Shown here: positions 8,823-16,760 of the stretch, piece after piece
Numbering within the stretch: position 1 is the stretch's first letter
Layout: the number at the start of each line of letters is the position of its first letter
Assembly (NCBI GenBank): GCA_903838415.1
Contig: CAILYI010000208.1
Coordinates: 1 to 33,339 of the forward strand
Length of the DNA stretch: 33,339 nt
Reading direction: 5' to 3'
Origin: an uncultured Anaerolineae bacterium
GTDB taxonomy: Bacteria > Chloroflexota > Anaerolineae > Anaerolineales > Villigracilaceae
The notes under the pieces: generated by a model
What the model saw: the letters and a program-made list of their open reading frames with translations, nothing else
Databases searched by the model: none
What the model was told of the DNA's origin: nothing
Made by a program: the position numbers and the translations under genes

Positions 8823-10274
8823 TTATGCCGGGTGAGTATCAATGGCTTGCTTCAATGCTCGTTCCAACTCAGAATCTGCGCCAGGGTAAAGTTCAACCGG
8901 CCCAGCCTTTGCTAAAATACTTTCCACTTTTTCATGAGCTACCAGCTCAATGTTTTTACTGCCAGCCTTTATCCAGTCGCCACTTGTTCGGCGGCGGAAC
9001 AAGGAGGGGAAGAACATTTCCTTCCTGAAATGTTTTGCTGTGTGCTCTGTCTTCAGGAAATCGCCACCATAGCCCGCGCTGCGGATTACATCCAATGCCA
9101 GAGTGTCATCATTGACGACAAAACCTTCGCGGATGCGCTTGATCATGTGTACCATCTCATCACAGATAACTACCATCTCAGGCGCACCGTACATTCCAAA
9201 TGCAAGCGTGCCCAAGCTTTGGCACATGGTCATCCCCGCCAAACTTACCATCATTAATGTTTCCATGGCTTCCGCTGCTGCTTCGGCATCGGGAATTTTG
9301 CCTTCCACTCCCGCCCCGAGACCATAGATGGGCAAACCATATCGGGTAGCTAACTGTACCATTGCCACCTTGCCAAGGTCTTGCTCCGGACTGCCATACG
9401 TAACCTGTGTTGTTCTCATATCAAATACGTCTGTATCTGGTTTAAGAATGATTGGAGATCCTGGTTTGATCAATTGGGTGAGCACTACACCAAACAATAC
9501 CTCCGCATTGGTCAACACCACGGTTCCAGCGACAGTTGCCGGGGAAGATGCCCCCATTAACGGCCCAGGTGAATACATGATCGGTACTCCGGCATTGATA
9601 CAATCAATTATGCCCTCATTCATGACAGCGATCTTGAAAGGCGAAATCGGGGTGACCATGCCGAGTACGCTGGGCTTCTGACGTAACATATCCTCTCCAC
9701 CCGATGCTGCAGCTGCCAGACTTAGCAAGCTTTGCGTAAAAGGTCTCTCCAGAACATTGAGCACCGTTGGCTTGGTTGTATTGCGAAAGATGGCATCAAA
9801 ATCATGAAAAAAGGTGTGTCCGGTGGGCATATCGCCTGACATGCACAGGGTTTGGACAAAATCGATATTCGGTAAAGCATGTCCCAACCGGGTACTGTTT
9901 ATCATATCTTGTTTAGTTGGTTGCCTCGAACGACGAAGGTCATAATCCCAGAACTGGGGTTCTGAAGTACCACCCATTCCATAATAGGTATTTCCCAATT
10001 CAAGGTGCATATCTCGGGCAGGGTCATTCCGGCCATGTAATATAAAGGATTTTGGCGCAGATTGAAGAGCCCAATCTACTAATTCTTCGGGAACCCGTAT
10101 TGTGCGAGCAGAACGGTCAACCTTGGCGCCGCCTTTGGAAAAAATATCCAAAAATAAATCAGATTCACTAAAAAAACCAGGATCCATCATAAGGTCTAAT
10201 GATGCCCGATATATTTTTTCTACATCTTCATCTGATATAACGGTATATGTCCCTTGCCGTGATTTGGGGTTCAT
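8823..10274 (-). CDS. MttB-superfamily (trimethylamine methyltransferase-like) protein, copy 1
   Basis: A 483-residue member of the MttB superfamily. Characterised relatives take a methyl group from a quaternary or tertiary amine (glycine betaine, carnitine, proline betaine, trimethylamine) and pass it to a corrinoid protein in the cytoplasm. Family features run throughout: an early VDWALQSAPKSFILHGRND segment, the central PTGHTFFHDFDAIFRNTTKP region, and a C-terminal segment with YGAPEMVVICDEMVHMIKRI and SAGYGGDFLKTEHT. There is no in-frame amber codon, so this is a non-pyrrolysine member. The start ATG 10274 follows AGGAGA; the in-frame ATG at 10295 lies upstream of that site. It is the last gene of a six-gene minus-strand operon with a sugar ABC transporter. 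No MttC-like corrinoid protein is in the window. The substrate is unknown. Confidence 0.9.
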   Translation of the reverse strand: MNPKSRQGTYTVISDEDVEKIYRASLDLMMDPGFFSESDLFLDIFSKGGAKVDRSARTIRVPEELVDWALQSAPKSFILHGRNDPARDMHLELGNTYYGMGGTSEPQFWDYDLRRSRQPTKQDMINSTRLGHALPNIDFVQTLCMSGDMPTGHTFFHDFDAIFRNTTKPTVLNVLERPFTQSLLSLAAAASGGEDMLRQKPSVLGMVTPISPFKIAVMNEGIIDCINAGVPIMYSPGPLMGASSPATVAGTVVLTNAEVLFGVVLTQLIKPGSPIILKPDTDVFDMRTTQVTYGSPEQDLGKVAMVQLATRYGLPIYGLGAGVEGKIPDAEAAAEAMETLMMVSLAGMTMCQSLGTLAFGMYGAPEMVVICDEMVHMIKRIREGFVVNDDTLALDVIRSAGYGGDFLKTEHTAKHFRKEMFFPSLFRRRTSGDWIKAGSKNIELVAHEKVESILAKAGPVELYPGADSELERALKQAIDTHPA

Positions 10275-10343
10275 CGATATTCTCCTGGTAATCATATTTG
10301 GGGTGGCAATTTAAAACATGAACTTAGAAAACAGCTTGCTTAA

Positions 10344-11381
10344 TTACATCTGATAGGGAGATGCTGTTGACGCGCGGAGCACCAATTCATAACTAATTTG
10401 CATAAATACGGCGGGTTTATCCAATTCAGCAGGGTTTTTAATATGCTTTAATAGCAGTTCAACAGCCGCTTCCGCTAAGCGGGCGTGATTGATGGCAATC
10501 GCCGAAATAGGAGGCTTGGAAAACTGAAACCATTCCAAATCATCAAAACAAATCAATGAAATTTCATCAGGGATATGAACATCATGATGCGTGATCGTTT
10601 TCATGACCCCAGCCATCAAAGCATTACTGGCAACAAATATGGCGGTGGGAGGTTTTATCAATTGTAGAAAAGATTCTGCCGAGGCAGATCCCCTATCATC
10701 GTTCAAAGATCCCATTTTGATGAGGGATTGATCTACGAAGACGGAAGCATCTTTAAGAGCTTTTATATATCCCTGCAAACGATCATTATTACTGCTGTGA
10801 GCGATATTCCCGCCTATTAAGCCGATACGAGTATGACCAAGTTTTAGCAGATGATTGGTTGCCGCGTAAGCACCGGCGAAATCCTCAAAAACCAGGGTCG
10901 GCAGGCGGTTGCCTTTCACCTTGCGTACAATCGAAACGGCCGGTATATGTTTATTGATAACCAGGTCCGTCAATTCACTATCTGATGCGGTAGGTACCCA
11001 GATCAATCCATCGACATTATGCCCAATTAATTGGCGCAATGTGTTTTTTTCGATTTCCTCGTCATCGCGTGTGGATGATAAAAGTAATTGGTAACCATGG
11101 ACATTGAGGAGTTGACTGACATCATCAGCAAGTGCAGTGTAATAGGCATTTAATAAATTTGGAATGAGTAAACCAATTGAATTACTTTTCTTCTGGCGTA
11201 AACTTTTTGCATGAAGGTTGGGTTGGTAGTGTAGATTTTCTGCAGCTATTTTTACCCGGGTCTTAATATCTTCAGATGAATAACCAGTATTGTTAAGCAC
11301 GCGTGATACTGTGGCAACCGAAGTTCCTGCCGCCAATGCTACATCGTTCAAATTTGCACGTTTTTGATTATATGATTTCAA
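10344..11381 (-). CDS. LacI-family transcriptional regulator
   Basis: A 345-residue regulator. The N-terminal helix-turn-helix (LNDVALAAGTSVATVSRVLN, near 11-30) is followed by the hinge helix region (YQPNLHAKSLRQKKSNSIGLLIP). A periplasmic-binding-protein-like sensor domain then begins at about residue 65. The family binds palindromic operators with a central CG and is usually released by a sugar-like inducer. The start appears to be TTG at 11381, giving the expected N-terminus; no ATG is in a suitable place. It lies 6 nt after the preceding gene in the same operon, so it is probably autoregulated through the operator at 16022-16039. Two similar operators sit in the divergent promoter region near 22700 and 22800. 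Confidence 0.95.
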   Translation of the reverse strand: MKSYNQKRANLNDVALAAGTSVATVSRVLNNTGYSSEDIKTRVKIAAENLHYQPNLHAKSLRQKKSNSIGLLIPNLLNAYYTALADDVSQLLNVHGYQLLLSSTRDDEEIEKNTLRQLIGHNVDGLIWVPTASDSELTDLVINKHIPAVSIVRKVKGNRLPTLVFEDFAGAYAATNHLLKLGHTRIGLIGGNIAHSSNNDRLQGYIKALKDASVFVDQSLIKMGSLNDDRGSASAESFLQLIKPPTAIFVASNALMAGVMKTITHHDVHIPDEISLICFDDLEWFQFSKPPISAIAINHARLAEAAVELLLKHIKNPAELDKPAVFMQISYELVLRASTASPYQM

Positions 11382-11387
11382 TGGTTT

Positions 11388-12587
11388 TTACCTGTAATTC
11401 GATAAAAAATTACCCGCTTCTATCCATGATGCGATGGAGGCTGCGCGTTCGATTGAGTTGTGGTGCATGAATAAATCGACAATCCCAAATATGATTGGGC
11501 GATTTATTGATGCAAATAAATTATGCATGTACGATTGAAAATCGGCTTCCGAGACCCATTCTTCCAGGATGACAGATGGGATGGCGCCCCAGATTAATGG
11601 ACCATGCTCCCAGGCCCGCCAGGCATCATCAAAGGTACAATTAGTTAAGGGCGAAGGAGAGAAGGATTCACACACATCCAGGCCAGTTTCGGGTAATAAA
11701 TTGAGCAAGGGTCGCATGTCACCGTCCGTATGACTGCCCACTTTTTTACCCTGGACGTGCAATGCGTCACAATATTTTTGGTATGCCGGCAAGCAGTAGC
11801 TTTTAAACAAACGAGGACTGGTCATCGGACCGTGAAGATTGTCTGGAAATTCCACGTAAGGAACATCGAGAGACGAAATTAATTGTATGATTTCCATCAT
11901 TTGGCTGTCCAGTAATTCAAATAAATGCTGGACCGAGTTGGAACGCTGCTGCAGCGCTTTGAAAAGGGGGATCTCCCCAAGGTACTCAAGTAGTACTTGT
12001 TGAAACGGAATACGGTTAATCAGAGGCACAACCAGGCCTTGTTCGCCAATTTCTGCTTCATCGGCATGAATTCTTTCAAATAATGGTACGCATTCGATTT
12101 TTTCTAAAATATATTCAAGTACCTGGTAATCTTCATCGCTTTGAATAAGATGATGTTTCAAGTAAGGGTCAGTCCCGGTCGAAACATTTTCAGCTAATAA
12201 TTGGTGCTTAAGACCGAGGCGACCAACCGGGGTTTTAAACTCAGTGATGGTTTCTCCAGGTCGATCAGATGGAACAATATCCCACATCCCTGGGAAATTT
12301 TCGATTACAGGTTCAAAACCCTGAAAAAGAGGTTCACCATTGAAGGTTGCTTTAACCTCCACGCCACGTAATCGAAATGCGAGCGGGGCTGAAAATTTGA
12401 GTCGCCCTATCCCAACAGCTTGATGGACCTGGTTAAGCGAAAGCCCCTGTAAATGTTCAGGCATGGTGTTCGTACGAGTGTGGCTTTTATACCACGTCTC
12501 CAGGCGCGTGATGAAAGGCAATCGTGCTGGTTTTCCACCACTTAGAACCGTCAACATCCGTTCGCGCATGCTATTATCCACGTCCAT
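11388..12587 (-). CDS. URO-D-like protein (uroporphyrinogen decarboxylase family, possible methyltransferase)
   Basis: A 399-residue protein of the uroporphyrinogen decarboxylase fold. This fold also contains the corrinoid:CoM/folate-type methyltransferases MtaA and MtbA. Conserved stretches include VPYVEFPDNLHGPMTSPRLF and GKKVGSHTDGDMRPLL, and then LIWGAIPSVILEEW. True MtaA-type enzymes bind zinc through His-x-Cys in the segment equivalent to SHTDGDM. Here the cysteine position is Asp, while a Cys occurs 20 residues later (DVCESFSP). Because it is next to an MttB-family gene, it could take methyl groups from the corrinoid carrier, but carbohydrate-linked URO-D-like proteins of unknown role look very similar. 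The start may be ATG 12587 or ATG 12569; neither has a strong ribosome site. Confidence 0.8.
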   Translation of the reverse strand: MDVDNSMRERMLTVLSGGKPARLPFITRLETWYKSHTRTNTMPEHLQGLSLNQVHQAVGIGRLKFSAPLAFRLRGVEVKATFNGEPLFQGFEPVIENFPGMWDIVPSDRPGETITEFKTPVGRLGLKHQLLAENVSTGTDPYLKHHLIQSDEDYQVLEYILEKIECVPLFERIHADEAEIGEQGLVVPLINRIPFQQVLLEYLGEIPLFKALQQRSNSVQHLFELLDSQMMEIIQLISSLDVPYVEFPDNLHGPMTSPRLFKSYCLPAYQKYCDALHVQGKKVGSHTDGDMRPLLNLLPETGLDVCESFSPSPLTNCTFDDAWRAWEHGPLIWGAIPSVILEEWVSEADFQSYMHNLFASINRPIIFGIVDLFMHHNSIERAASIASWIEAGNFLSNYR

Positions 12588-12597
12588 AGGTTGTCAA

Positions 12598-13437
12598 CTA
12601 CTTTACTGCGCCGCTGGTCAATCCGCGAATAAAGAATCGTTGTCCGAAAATATAAAGAACAACAATGGGGATGGTTGCAATCAATAACCCAGCCATTGTG
12701 GCAGGGATATCCACATAATTACGCGAACGCAGTGAAGCTATTCCTACCATCAGGGTCTTTAAGTCATCTTTTTGCATGAAGACCAGGGCGATCAGTAATT
12801 CATTCCACACCCACAGTGCATTGACAACGATTAAAGTAATCACAGCTGGCGCAGAAAGCGGCAGCATGATCCGCCAAAACACGCCCAGATTTGAACAACC
12901 ATCCATACGTGCTGCTTCGATAATCTCCTTGGGGATGGATCGGAAAAAATTTGTCATCAGGTATATGGAAAAAGGCAATAATAAACCGGTATAGATCAGG
13001 ATGGTTCCCTGGAAGGAATTAACCAGGTGCCAGCTTACCATCGACACAAATAGTGGGATGATCATTACTACTGGCGGAACAACCATTAAAGAAAGAATGA
13101 TGTTGAACAAGGTGCGTTTACCGGGAAATTCCATACGCGCAAAAGCAAAAGCTGCCAAACAAGCGATTAACAATGACATGCCTACAGCGCCAACAGTAAG
13201 AATTGTACTGTTCGCGAAGCGCAGGAAAAATTTTTCGCCCGCAAGCGCTGTATCGAAGTTTGTCATGGACAGAGAAGATGGTAAACCCCATTTATCGGCA
13301 ATGAATTCTTGCTTGGTCTTGAATGCTGAGACTGACATGAAATAGACGGGAAAAAGAGAAAGTAAAGTTGCAAAAATTACCAGTAACTGACGAACAGACA
13401 TGCCCATCCAGAAGGTGAACCCATATCGTGATTTCAT
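12598..13437 (-). CDS. Sugar ABC transporter permease, MalG-like (CUT1)
   Basis: A 279-residue inner-membrane permease of the carbohydrate uptake transporter 1 type. About six membrane segments are visible, starting at LLVIFATLLSLFPVYFMSVS. The coupling-helix EAA motif (EAARMDGCSNLGVFWRIMLP) sits near residue 185 and contacts the ATPase. The C-terminus FFIRGLTSGAVK is typical of the MalG branch. The start overlaps the previous permease stop as ATGA, so the two are translationally coupled. No ATPase gene is nearby; CUT1 systems often share one MsmK/MalK-type ATPase encoded elsewhere. Confidence 0.95.
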   Translation of the reverse strand: MKSRYGFTFWMGMSVRQLLVIFATLLSLFPVYFMSVSAFKTKQEFIADKWGLPSSLSMTNFDTALAGEKFFLRFANSTILTVGAVGMSLLIACLAAFAFARMEFPGKRTLFNIILSLMVVPPVVMIIPLFVSMVSWHLVNSFQGTILIYTGLLLPFSIYLMTNFFRSIPKEIIEAARMDGCSNLGVFWRIMLPLSAPAVITLIVVNALWVWNELLIALVFMQKDDLKTLMVGIASLRSRNYVDIPATMAGLLIATIPIVVLYIFGQRFFIRGLTSGAVK

Positions 13438-14306
13438 TCTACCGCCTCTATACTGGATGAATTTTCTCTGAGACGTAATTCTAAAAAGATTAACACCCCG
13501 GTTATTAAGAGTAATAGAACCGCTACTGCCGATGCGATATTCAATTGGTTGTAACGGAATGCTGTCTGATAAATGTAAAGCTCAGTAACCATCGTTGAAT
13601 TGCCTGGCCCTCCACCTGTCATCACGTAAACATAACCAAACACCCATGACAACATGGTGATGACAGATATGATGGTAAAAAATTCGATCACTGTCGCAAG
13701 TTGTGGAATGGTGATATTCCACTGAAGTTGCCACCAATTTGCGCCATCTATTTTCGCCGCATCAAACAGGTCCTCTTCAACCGACATCAGCCGTGCCAGG
13801 AACAGCACTATGCCGAACCCAACCTCCTTCCAGACAATGACGAACATCAATGTCGGTAAAGCAAGTTTGGTACTTCCCAGCCAATCAAGTGCTAAAAATC
13901 CAAGGCCGATTGTTTTCAGAAAATCATTGAGAACCCCGGTTTGTTGAAAAATATACGAAAAAATCAAGCCTACAACTGTGATTGGTAATAAATAAGGTAG
14001 AAAAAGTGTAGTGCGGTAAAATTTCCAGCCCCTGATGCGTTCGAATAAAAAGATCGCCAGCAAAAGAGCAGCTGCGACCATTATTGGCACACAAATTAAC
14101 AGGGCGATATTATTTTTGGCTCCCTGAAGGAATACATCATCTTTTAAAACCGACTTGTAGTTTGCCAGCCCTACAAAAAACATTTCTCCTTTTATTGGGC
14201 GTTGAAAACTTGAAATTAGTAAACGCAGGACCGGATAGCCAAAAACAAATAATAAAATTGCGATAGCCGGTGAAAGAAAAATGTACGGTTCTATCTTACG
14301 AAACAT
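13434..14306 (-). CDS. Sugar ABC transporter permease, MalF-like (CUT1)
   Basis: A 290-residue membrane protein pairing with the MalG-like permease. It begins MFRKIEPYIFLSPAIAILLF, the standard first membrane segment of this branch. The EAA-type loop reads DLFDAAKIDGANWWQLQWNITIPQLA, near residue 190. I chose ATG 14306 because the longer frame to 14363 would translate the arm of a strong intergenic hairpin and adds an untypical N-terminus. A GGAAAA element lies upstream. It follows the binding-protein gene after a 75-nt gap holding that hairpin. Confidence 0.93.
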   Translation of the reverse strand: MFRKIEPYIFLSPAIAILLFVFGYPVLRLLISSFQRPIKGEMFFVGLANYKSVLKDDVFLQGAKNNIALLICVPIMVAAALLLAIFLFERIRGWKFYRTTLFLPYLLPITVVGLIFSYIFQQTGVLNDFLKTIGLGFLALDWLGSTKLALPTLMFVIVWKEVGFGIVLFLARLMSVEEDLFDAAKIDGANWWQLQWNITIPQLATVIEFFTIISVITMLSWVFGYVYVMTGGGPGNSTMVTELYIYQTAFRYNQLNIASAVAVLLLLITGVLIFLELRLRENSSSIEAVE

Positions 14307-14323
14307 GAGTATTTTCCGTATAA

Positions 14324-14360
14324 CCTGGGTGCAAAACCATTTGTTGGTTTTGCACCCAGG
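14324..14360 (-). promoter_or_regulatory. Intercistronic 16-bp hairpin between binding-protein and permease genes
   Basis: A perfect inverted repeat, CCTGGGTGCAAAACCA with TGGTTTTGCACCCAGG, and a five-base loop. In the minus-strand transcript it sits just after the binding-protein stop (14382) and before the permease start. It lacks a long U tract in that direction, so it is more likely an mRNA-stabilising or partly attenuating structure. Such structures keep binding-protein levels above permease levels in many ABC operons. Confidence 0.8.
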
Positions 14361-14381
14361 CATTTTTATGAAAAAACTTGC

Positions 14382-15764
14382 CTATTTTGCCCAGGCTTCG
14401 AAGTTAGCCTTTTGTTCCGCGCTTTGGTCGCGCCACTTGGTGATTACATCCTCTGCCATCTGGGCTAATTCCTCGGGCTTCTTGTCACCAGAGAATAATA
14501 GCTGCGCTCCAGCATAATTCGATTGTTCATCTAACATGCTGGGGATGAAGTTCTCAAGATTTGGACCTGCTACCGTAGTATCCCAATCGTAAATTTGCTT
14601 CAAGATTGGCTGGTCGATTAAACTCGGATCCATGCGTTTATCCGCGGGGAGCACACCGGTATACTTGAACCAGGCGGATAAACGTTCGGGAGTGTGCATG
14701 TACATCAGGAAATCAGCTGATTCTTGTTGGTGCTTAGACCAGGAGGTAATACCCCAGCCCTGTGCAGTTGTAACATACGTATTCGCCAGTTTCTTATCGG
14801 CATATTTTGGAACCATCATGACGGCCATGTTGTCCCAACCAATGGTGTCGGCCCAACCTTTCAGGAAGGTGTCATTCCCAAAGATCATTGCTGACTTGCC
14901 TTGAACAAACAAATCCTGTCCTTGTTGGTAATCAATTGAAACAATATCTGAGTTCCAACAATTTGCTTGTTTCAACTCATCCAGGCGTGACCACCATTCT
15001 GAAAAAGCTGGATCCGTGAATTTGGCCTGTCCAACAGCAGCTGCCATAAATTCTTTTTCGCTGTCATGGGTCTGGCGAGCGAGAATTGAGAATAGCCATC
15101 CACCGAACCAACCATCCTTTAATCCGCCGGAAATGGGAGTGACTCCAATTGCGTTTAGCTTGGCGCAGGCATTTTTCAGCTCTTCCCAGGTTTTTGGGGG
15201 ATTCTTTGGATCAAGTCCGGCTTTTTCAAAGAGTTTTGGATTGAATACCATCGGGTTCCCGGAAAGATACCAGGGAACACCCCATAACTTCCCATTGTAA
15301 GTGCGTTCAAAATTGTTGATATAGTTATCGCGCTCTGCGGCAGGGATCAAATCATCCACCGGGACTATGGCATTGCTCCAAGCGTTTTCCAAGGTCCAGA
15401 CGCCGCCCCAGAAATATTGAATGTCTGGTCCTTCTTTGGCGGCGGCAGCTGCCTGAAAGGATGGGATCAAGGTATCTGTGGATTGAAGCACTGCTTCGAT
15501 AGTAATATTTGGGTGAAGCTTCTGGTATTCCGCGATGGTTTCATCCATAAATTTTTGCGCGCCAGGTGCTTCTTGTTCACCCCACCACCAGACAACAAGC
15601 TTGATGGGGGCCTGTGAAGGAGCCTCGACTGTCGGTTGTTCTGGAGCAGAATTTGCTGGTGGGCTGGTGGGTTCGACTGCTGCTGTGGGTGCTGCGGAAC
15701 CGCATGCAGACAACAGCAAGCTGAGTAATGTTAAAACGATCATGAAGCGGAAATTAGTTCTCAT
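14382..15764 (-). CDS. Lipoprotein sugar-binding protein of an ABC transporter (extracellular solute-binding family 1)
   Basis: A 460-residue lipoprotein that captures the transported solute outside the membrane. It has a basic start, a hydrophobic stretch and the lipobox LLSAC with Cys 21, followed by a Pro/Ala/Glu-rich linker (about 22-52). The mature part is a family 1 binding protein related to MalE/UgpB: KLVVWWWGEQEAPGAQKFMDETIAEYQKLHP, then LWGVPWYLSGNPMVFNPKLFEKAGL. The aromatic-rich segments (YFWGGVWTLENAW, DGWFGGWLF) fit a carbohydrate-like ligand. The start has a strong site (GGAGGAG). It is the first gene of the operon, with a leader of roughly 270 nt after the operator-controlled promoter. 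Confidence 0.95.
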   Translation of the reverse strand: MRTNFRFMIVLTLLSLLLSACGSAAPTAAVEPTSPPANSAPEQPTVEAPSQAPIKLVVWWWGEQEAPGAQKFMDETIAEYQKLHPNITIEAVLQSTDTLIPSFQAAAAAKEGPDIQYFWGGVWTLENAWSNAIVPVDDLIPAAERDNYINNFERTYNGKLWGVPWYLSGNPMVFNPKLFEKAGLDPKNPPKTWEELKNACAKLNAIGVTPISGGLKDGWFGGWLFSILARQTHDSEKEFMAAAVGQAKFTDPAFSEWWSRLDELKQANCWNSDIVSIDYQQGQDLFVQGKSAMIFGNDTFLKGWADTIGWDNMAVMMVPKYADKKLANTYVTTAQGWGITSWSKHQQESADFLMYMHTPERLSAWFKYTGVLPADKRMDPSLIDQPILKQIYDWDTTVAGPNLENFIPSMLDEQSNYAGAQLLFSGDKKPEELAQMAEDVITKWRDQSAEQKANFEAWAK

Positions 15765-16021
15765 TTTTCTCCTCCGGTAATTCTATTAATCTGGTTGACG
15801 AACAGATAGCCTATCAAAGGTGTGGGTAGATAGTTATGCATTTCTTCCAGAAAACCTCCTTACTGAATTCTTGTGCCAACTTTGTTGACATGATTGGAAA
15901 AGGGAGGTAATTTAATTAATAGAAAAATTGTATGTACAGCTTAGAAAAAACCAACTACGCTGGTTCAAATATGGAAAGGGGAAAAGATAAACACCATAAA
16001 TTCAGCAAAACAATATGGTAA
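15765..16021 (-). other. Leader/intergenic region upstream of the binding-protein gene
   Basis: About 257 nt of AT-rich sequence between the operator and the first start codon. It would form the 5' leader of the transporter operon. I see no convincing riboswitch, short coding frame or terminator in it. Confidence 0.5.
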
Positions 16022-16039
16022 TGTGAGAACGTTTCCACA
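16022..16039 (-). promoter_or_regulatory. LacI-type operator 1 (transporter-mttB operon)
   Basis: TGTGAGAACGTTTCCACA is an 18-bp imperfect palindrome, 14 of 18 positions symmetric, centred on CG. It begins two bases downstream of the -10 element and so covers the transcription start, a repressor position. It shares TGTG-N2-AACGTT-N2-CACA with operator 2 near 22800. Confidence 0.8.
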
Positions 16040-16041
16040 AC

Positions 16042-16070
16042 ATGGTAGCATAAAATAAAATGCTTGTCAA
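16042..16070 (-). promoter_or_regulatory. Promoter of the transporter-LacI-mttB operon
   Basis: On the minus strand TTGACA (16070-16065) is followed after 17 bases by TACCAT (16047-16042). This is a near-consensus vegetative promoter firing toward the binding-protein gene. Confidence 0.82.
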
Positions 16071-16320
16071 GAAAGGATTACGAAACACAAAATGGATCTG
16101 GTCAATTACAACCAATTATCGATAAAGGCAGTAATATTTCAGCATGATCTTGAAGTAGAAAAAATTGATTACCACTAAATTTATTTTGTATTGCTTGTGA
16201 AAAAATAGGTCGATCGATTTTCAAAAATTGTATTCCTAAGGAGAAAGTTGAATATGACTCAAGTTTTAGTTTGACTACTTTCAACAATTCATTCATCTCC
16301 TGGAATGCCATCCCCATTAA

Positions 16321-16479
16321 TTTCTCGTAGTGATTGTTCCTGATGCGAACAATGTGGTACTTGCGACAGGAGATGATGTTTTTACCAGTGTGGAAAAGGT
16401 GTCTACCACCTCCGGGATGGCTTTCGGGGTGATCAAACCCAGAGTCCATCTGTTCCGTGCTATTGAAATAACTGAGTAG
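16321..16479 (+). pseudogene. Possible gene remnant, 52 codons, unrecognised
   Basis: An open stretch with a protein-like sequence (VIVPDANNVVLATGDDVFTS, then TTSGMAFGVIKPRVHLFRAI) ends at TAG 16477-16479. It has an in-frame TAA immediately upstream and no ribosome site. Its composition looks like coding sequence, more so than the minus-strand frame over the same bases. It may be the tail of a gene destroyed by rearrangement near the IS110 element. I cannot name its family. Confidence 0.3.
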
Positions 16480-16518
16480 TCTTCATGCGATAAATTTTCA
16501 CCACCTCATATGAAAATC

Positions 16519-16540
16519 TATTTTCATAACAGACTACATG
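16519..16540 (+). repeat. Left copy of imperfect direct repeat flanking the IS110 element
   Basis: TATTTTCATAACAGACTACATG on the left closely resembles the right copy at 18008-18028, with 18 matching positions over 22 including one gap. The CT at 16534-16535 is the likely recombination core at this end. Confidence 0.6.
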
Positions 16541-16760
16541 TCCCTCGGGACGCCCCAAAGGATGAAAATGTGCTATAACGGGCACAACTTGGCTGACACA
16601 GAGATCGTAATTTCGCTAGTGCCTCGAGCCTGTATAACAGACGGATCCGGATACCTGCAGGCACCCCTAATTGTCGCTCCCTTCGGTGGGAAGCACGTAG
16701 ATCAGTTTCTGATCGATTGGGTATCCAAGTCAGCCAGATTATTCTCCTGGATGATGCGGA
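16540..16760 (+). ncRNA. Candidate IS110 bridge RNA (seekRNA)
   Basis: The IS110 group encodes, in its left noncoding end, an RNA whose two loops pair with target and donor DNA. This region is dense in hairpins. They include GTCCC/GGGAC (16540-16551), GTGC/GCAC (near 16570-16585), GTGCCT/AGGCAC (16619-16624 with 16659-16664) enclosing a large internal loop, and GATCAG/CTGATC (16700-16714). The large loop contains ATAACAGAC (16634-16642), identical to the flank just outside the element (16526-16534). AGATCAG (16699-16705) is identical to the element's right end (18015-18021). Guide identity with both junctions is what the bridge mechanism predicts. The exact RNA ends are not determined. Confidence 0.6.

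Noticed and set aside
14324..14360. Rho-independent terminator ending the binding-protein transcript
   Set aside because: No U tract follows in the minus direction, and the downstream permeases have no promoter of their own that I can see.
16102..16449. Minus-strand open frame of 115 codons
   Set aside because: Unlike any family I know, no ribosome site, and the plus strand over part of it looks more coding. It also overlaps the -35 side of the operon leader region poorly for a real gene.
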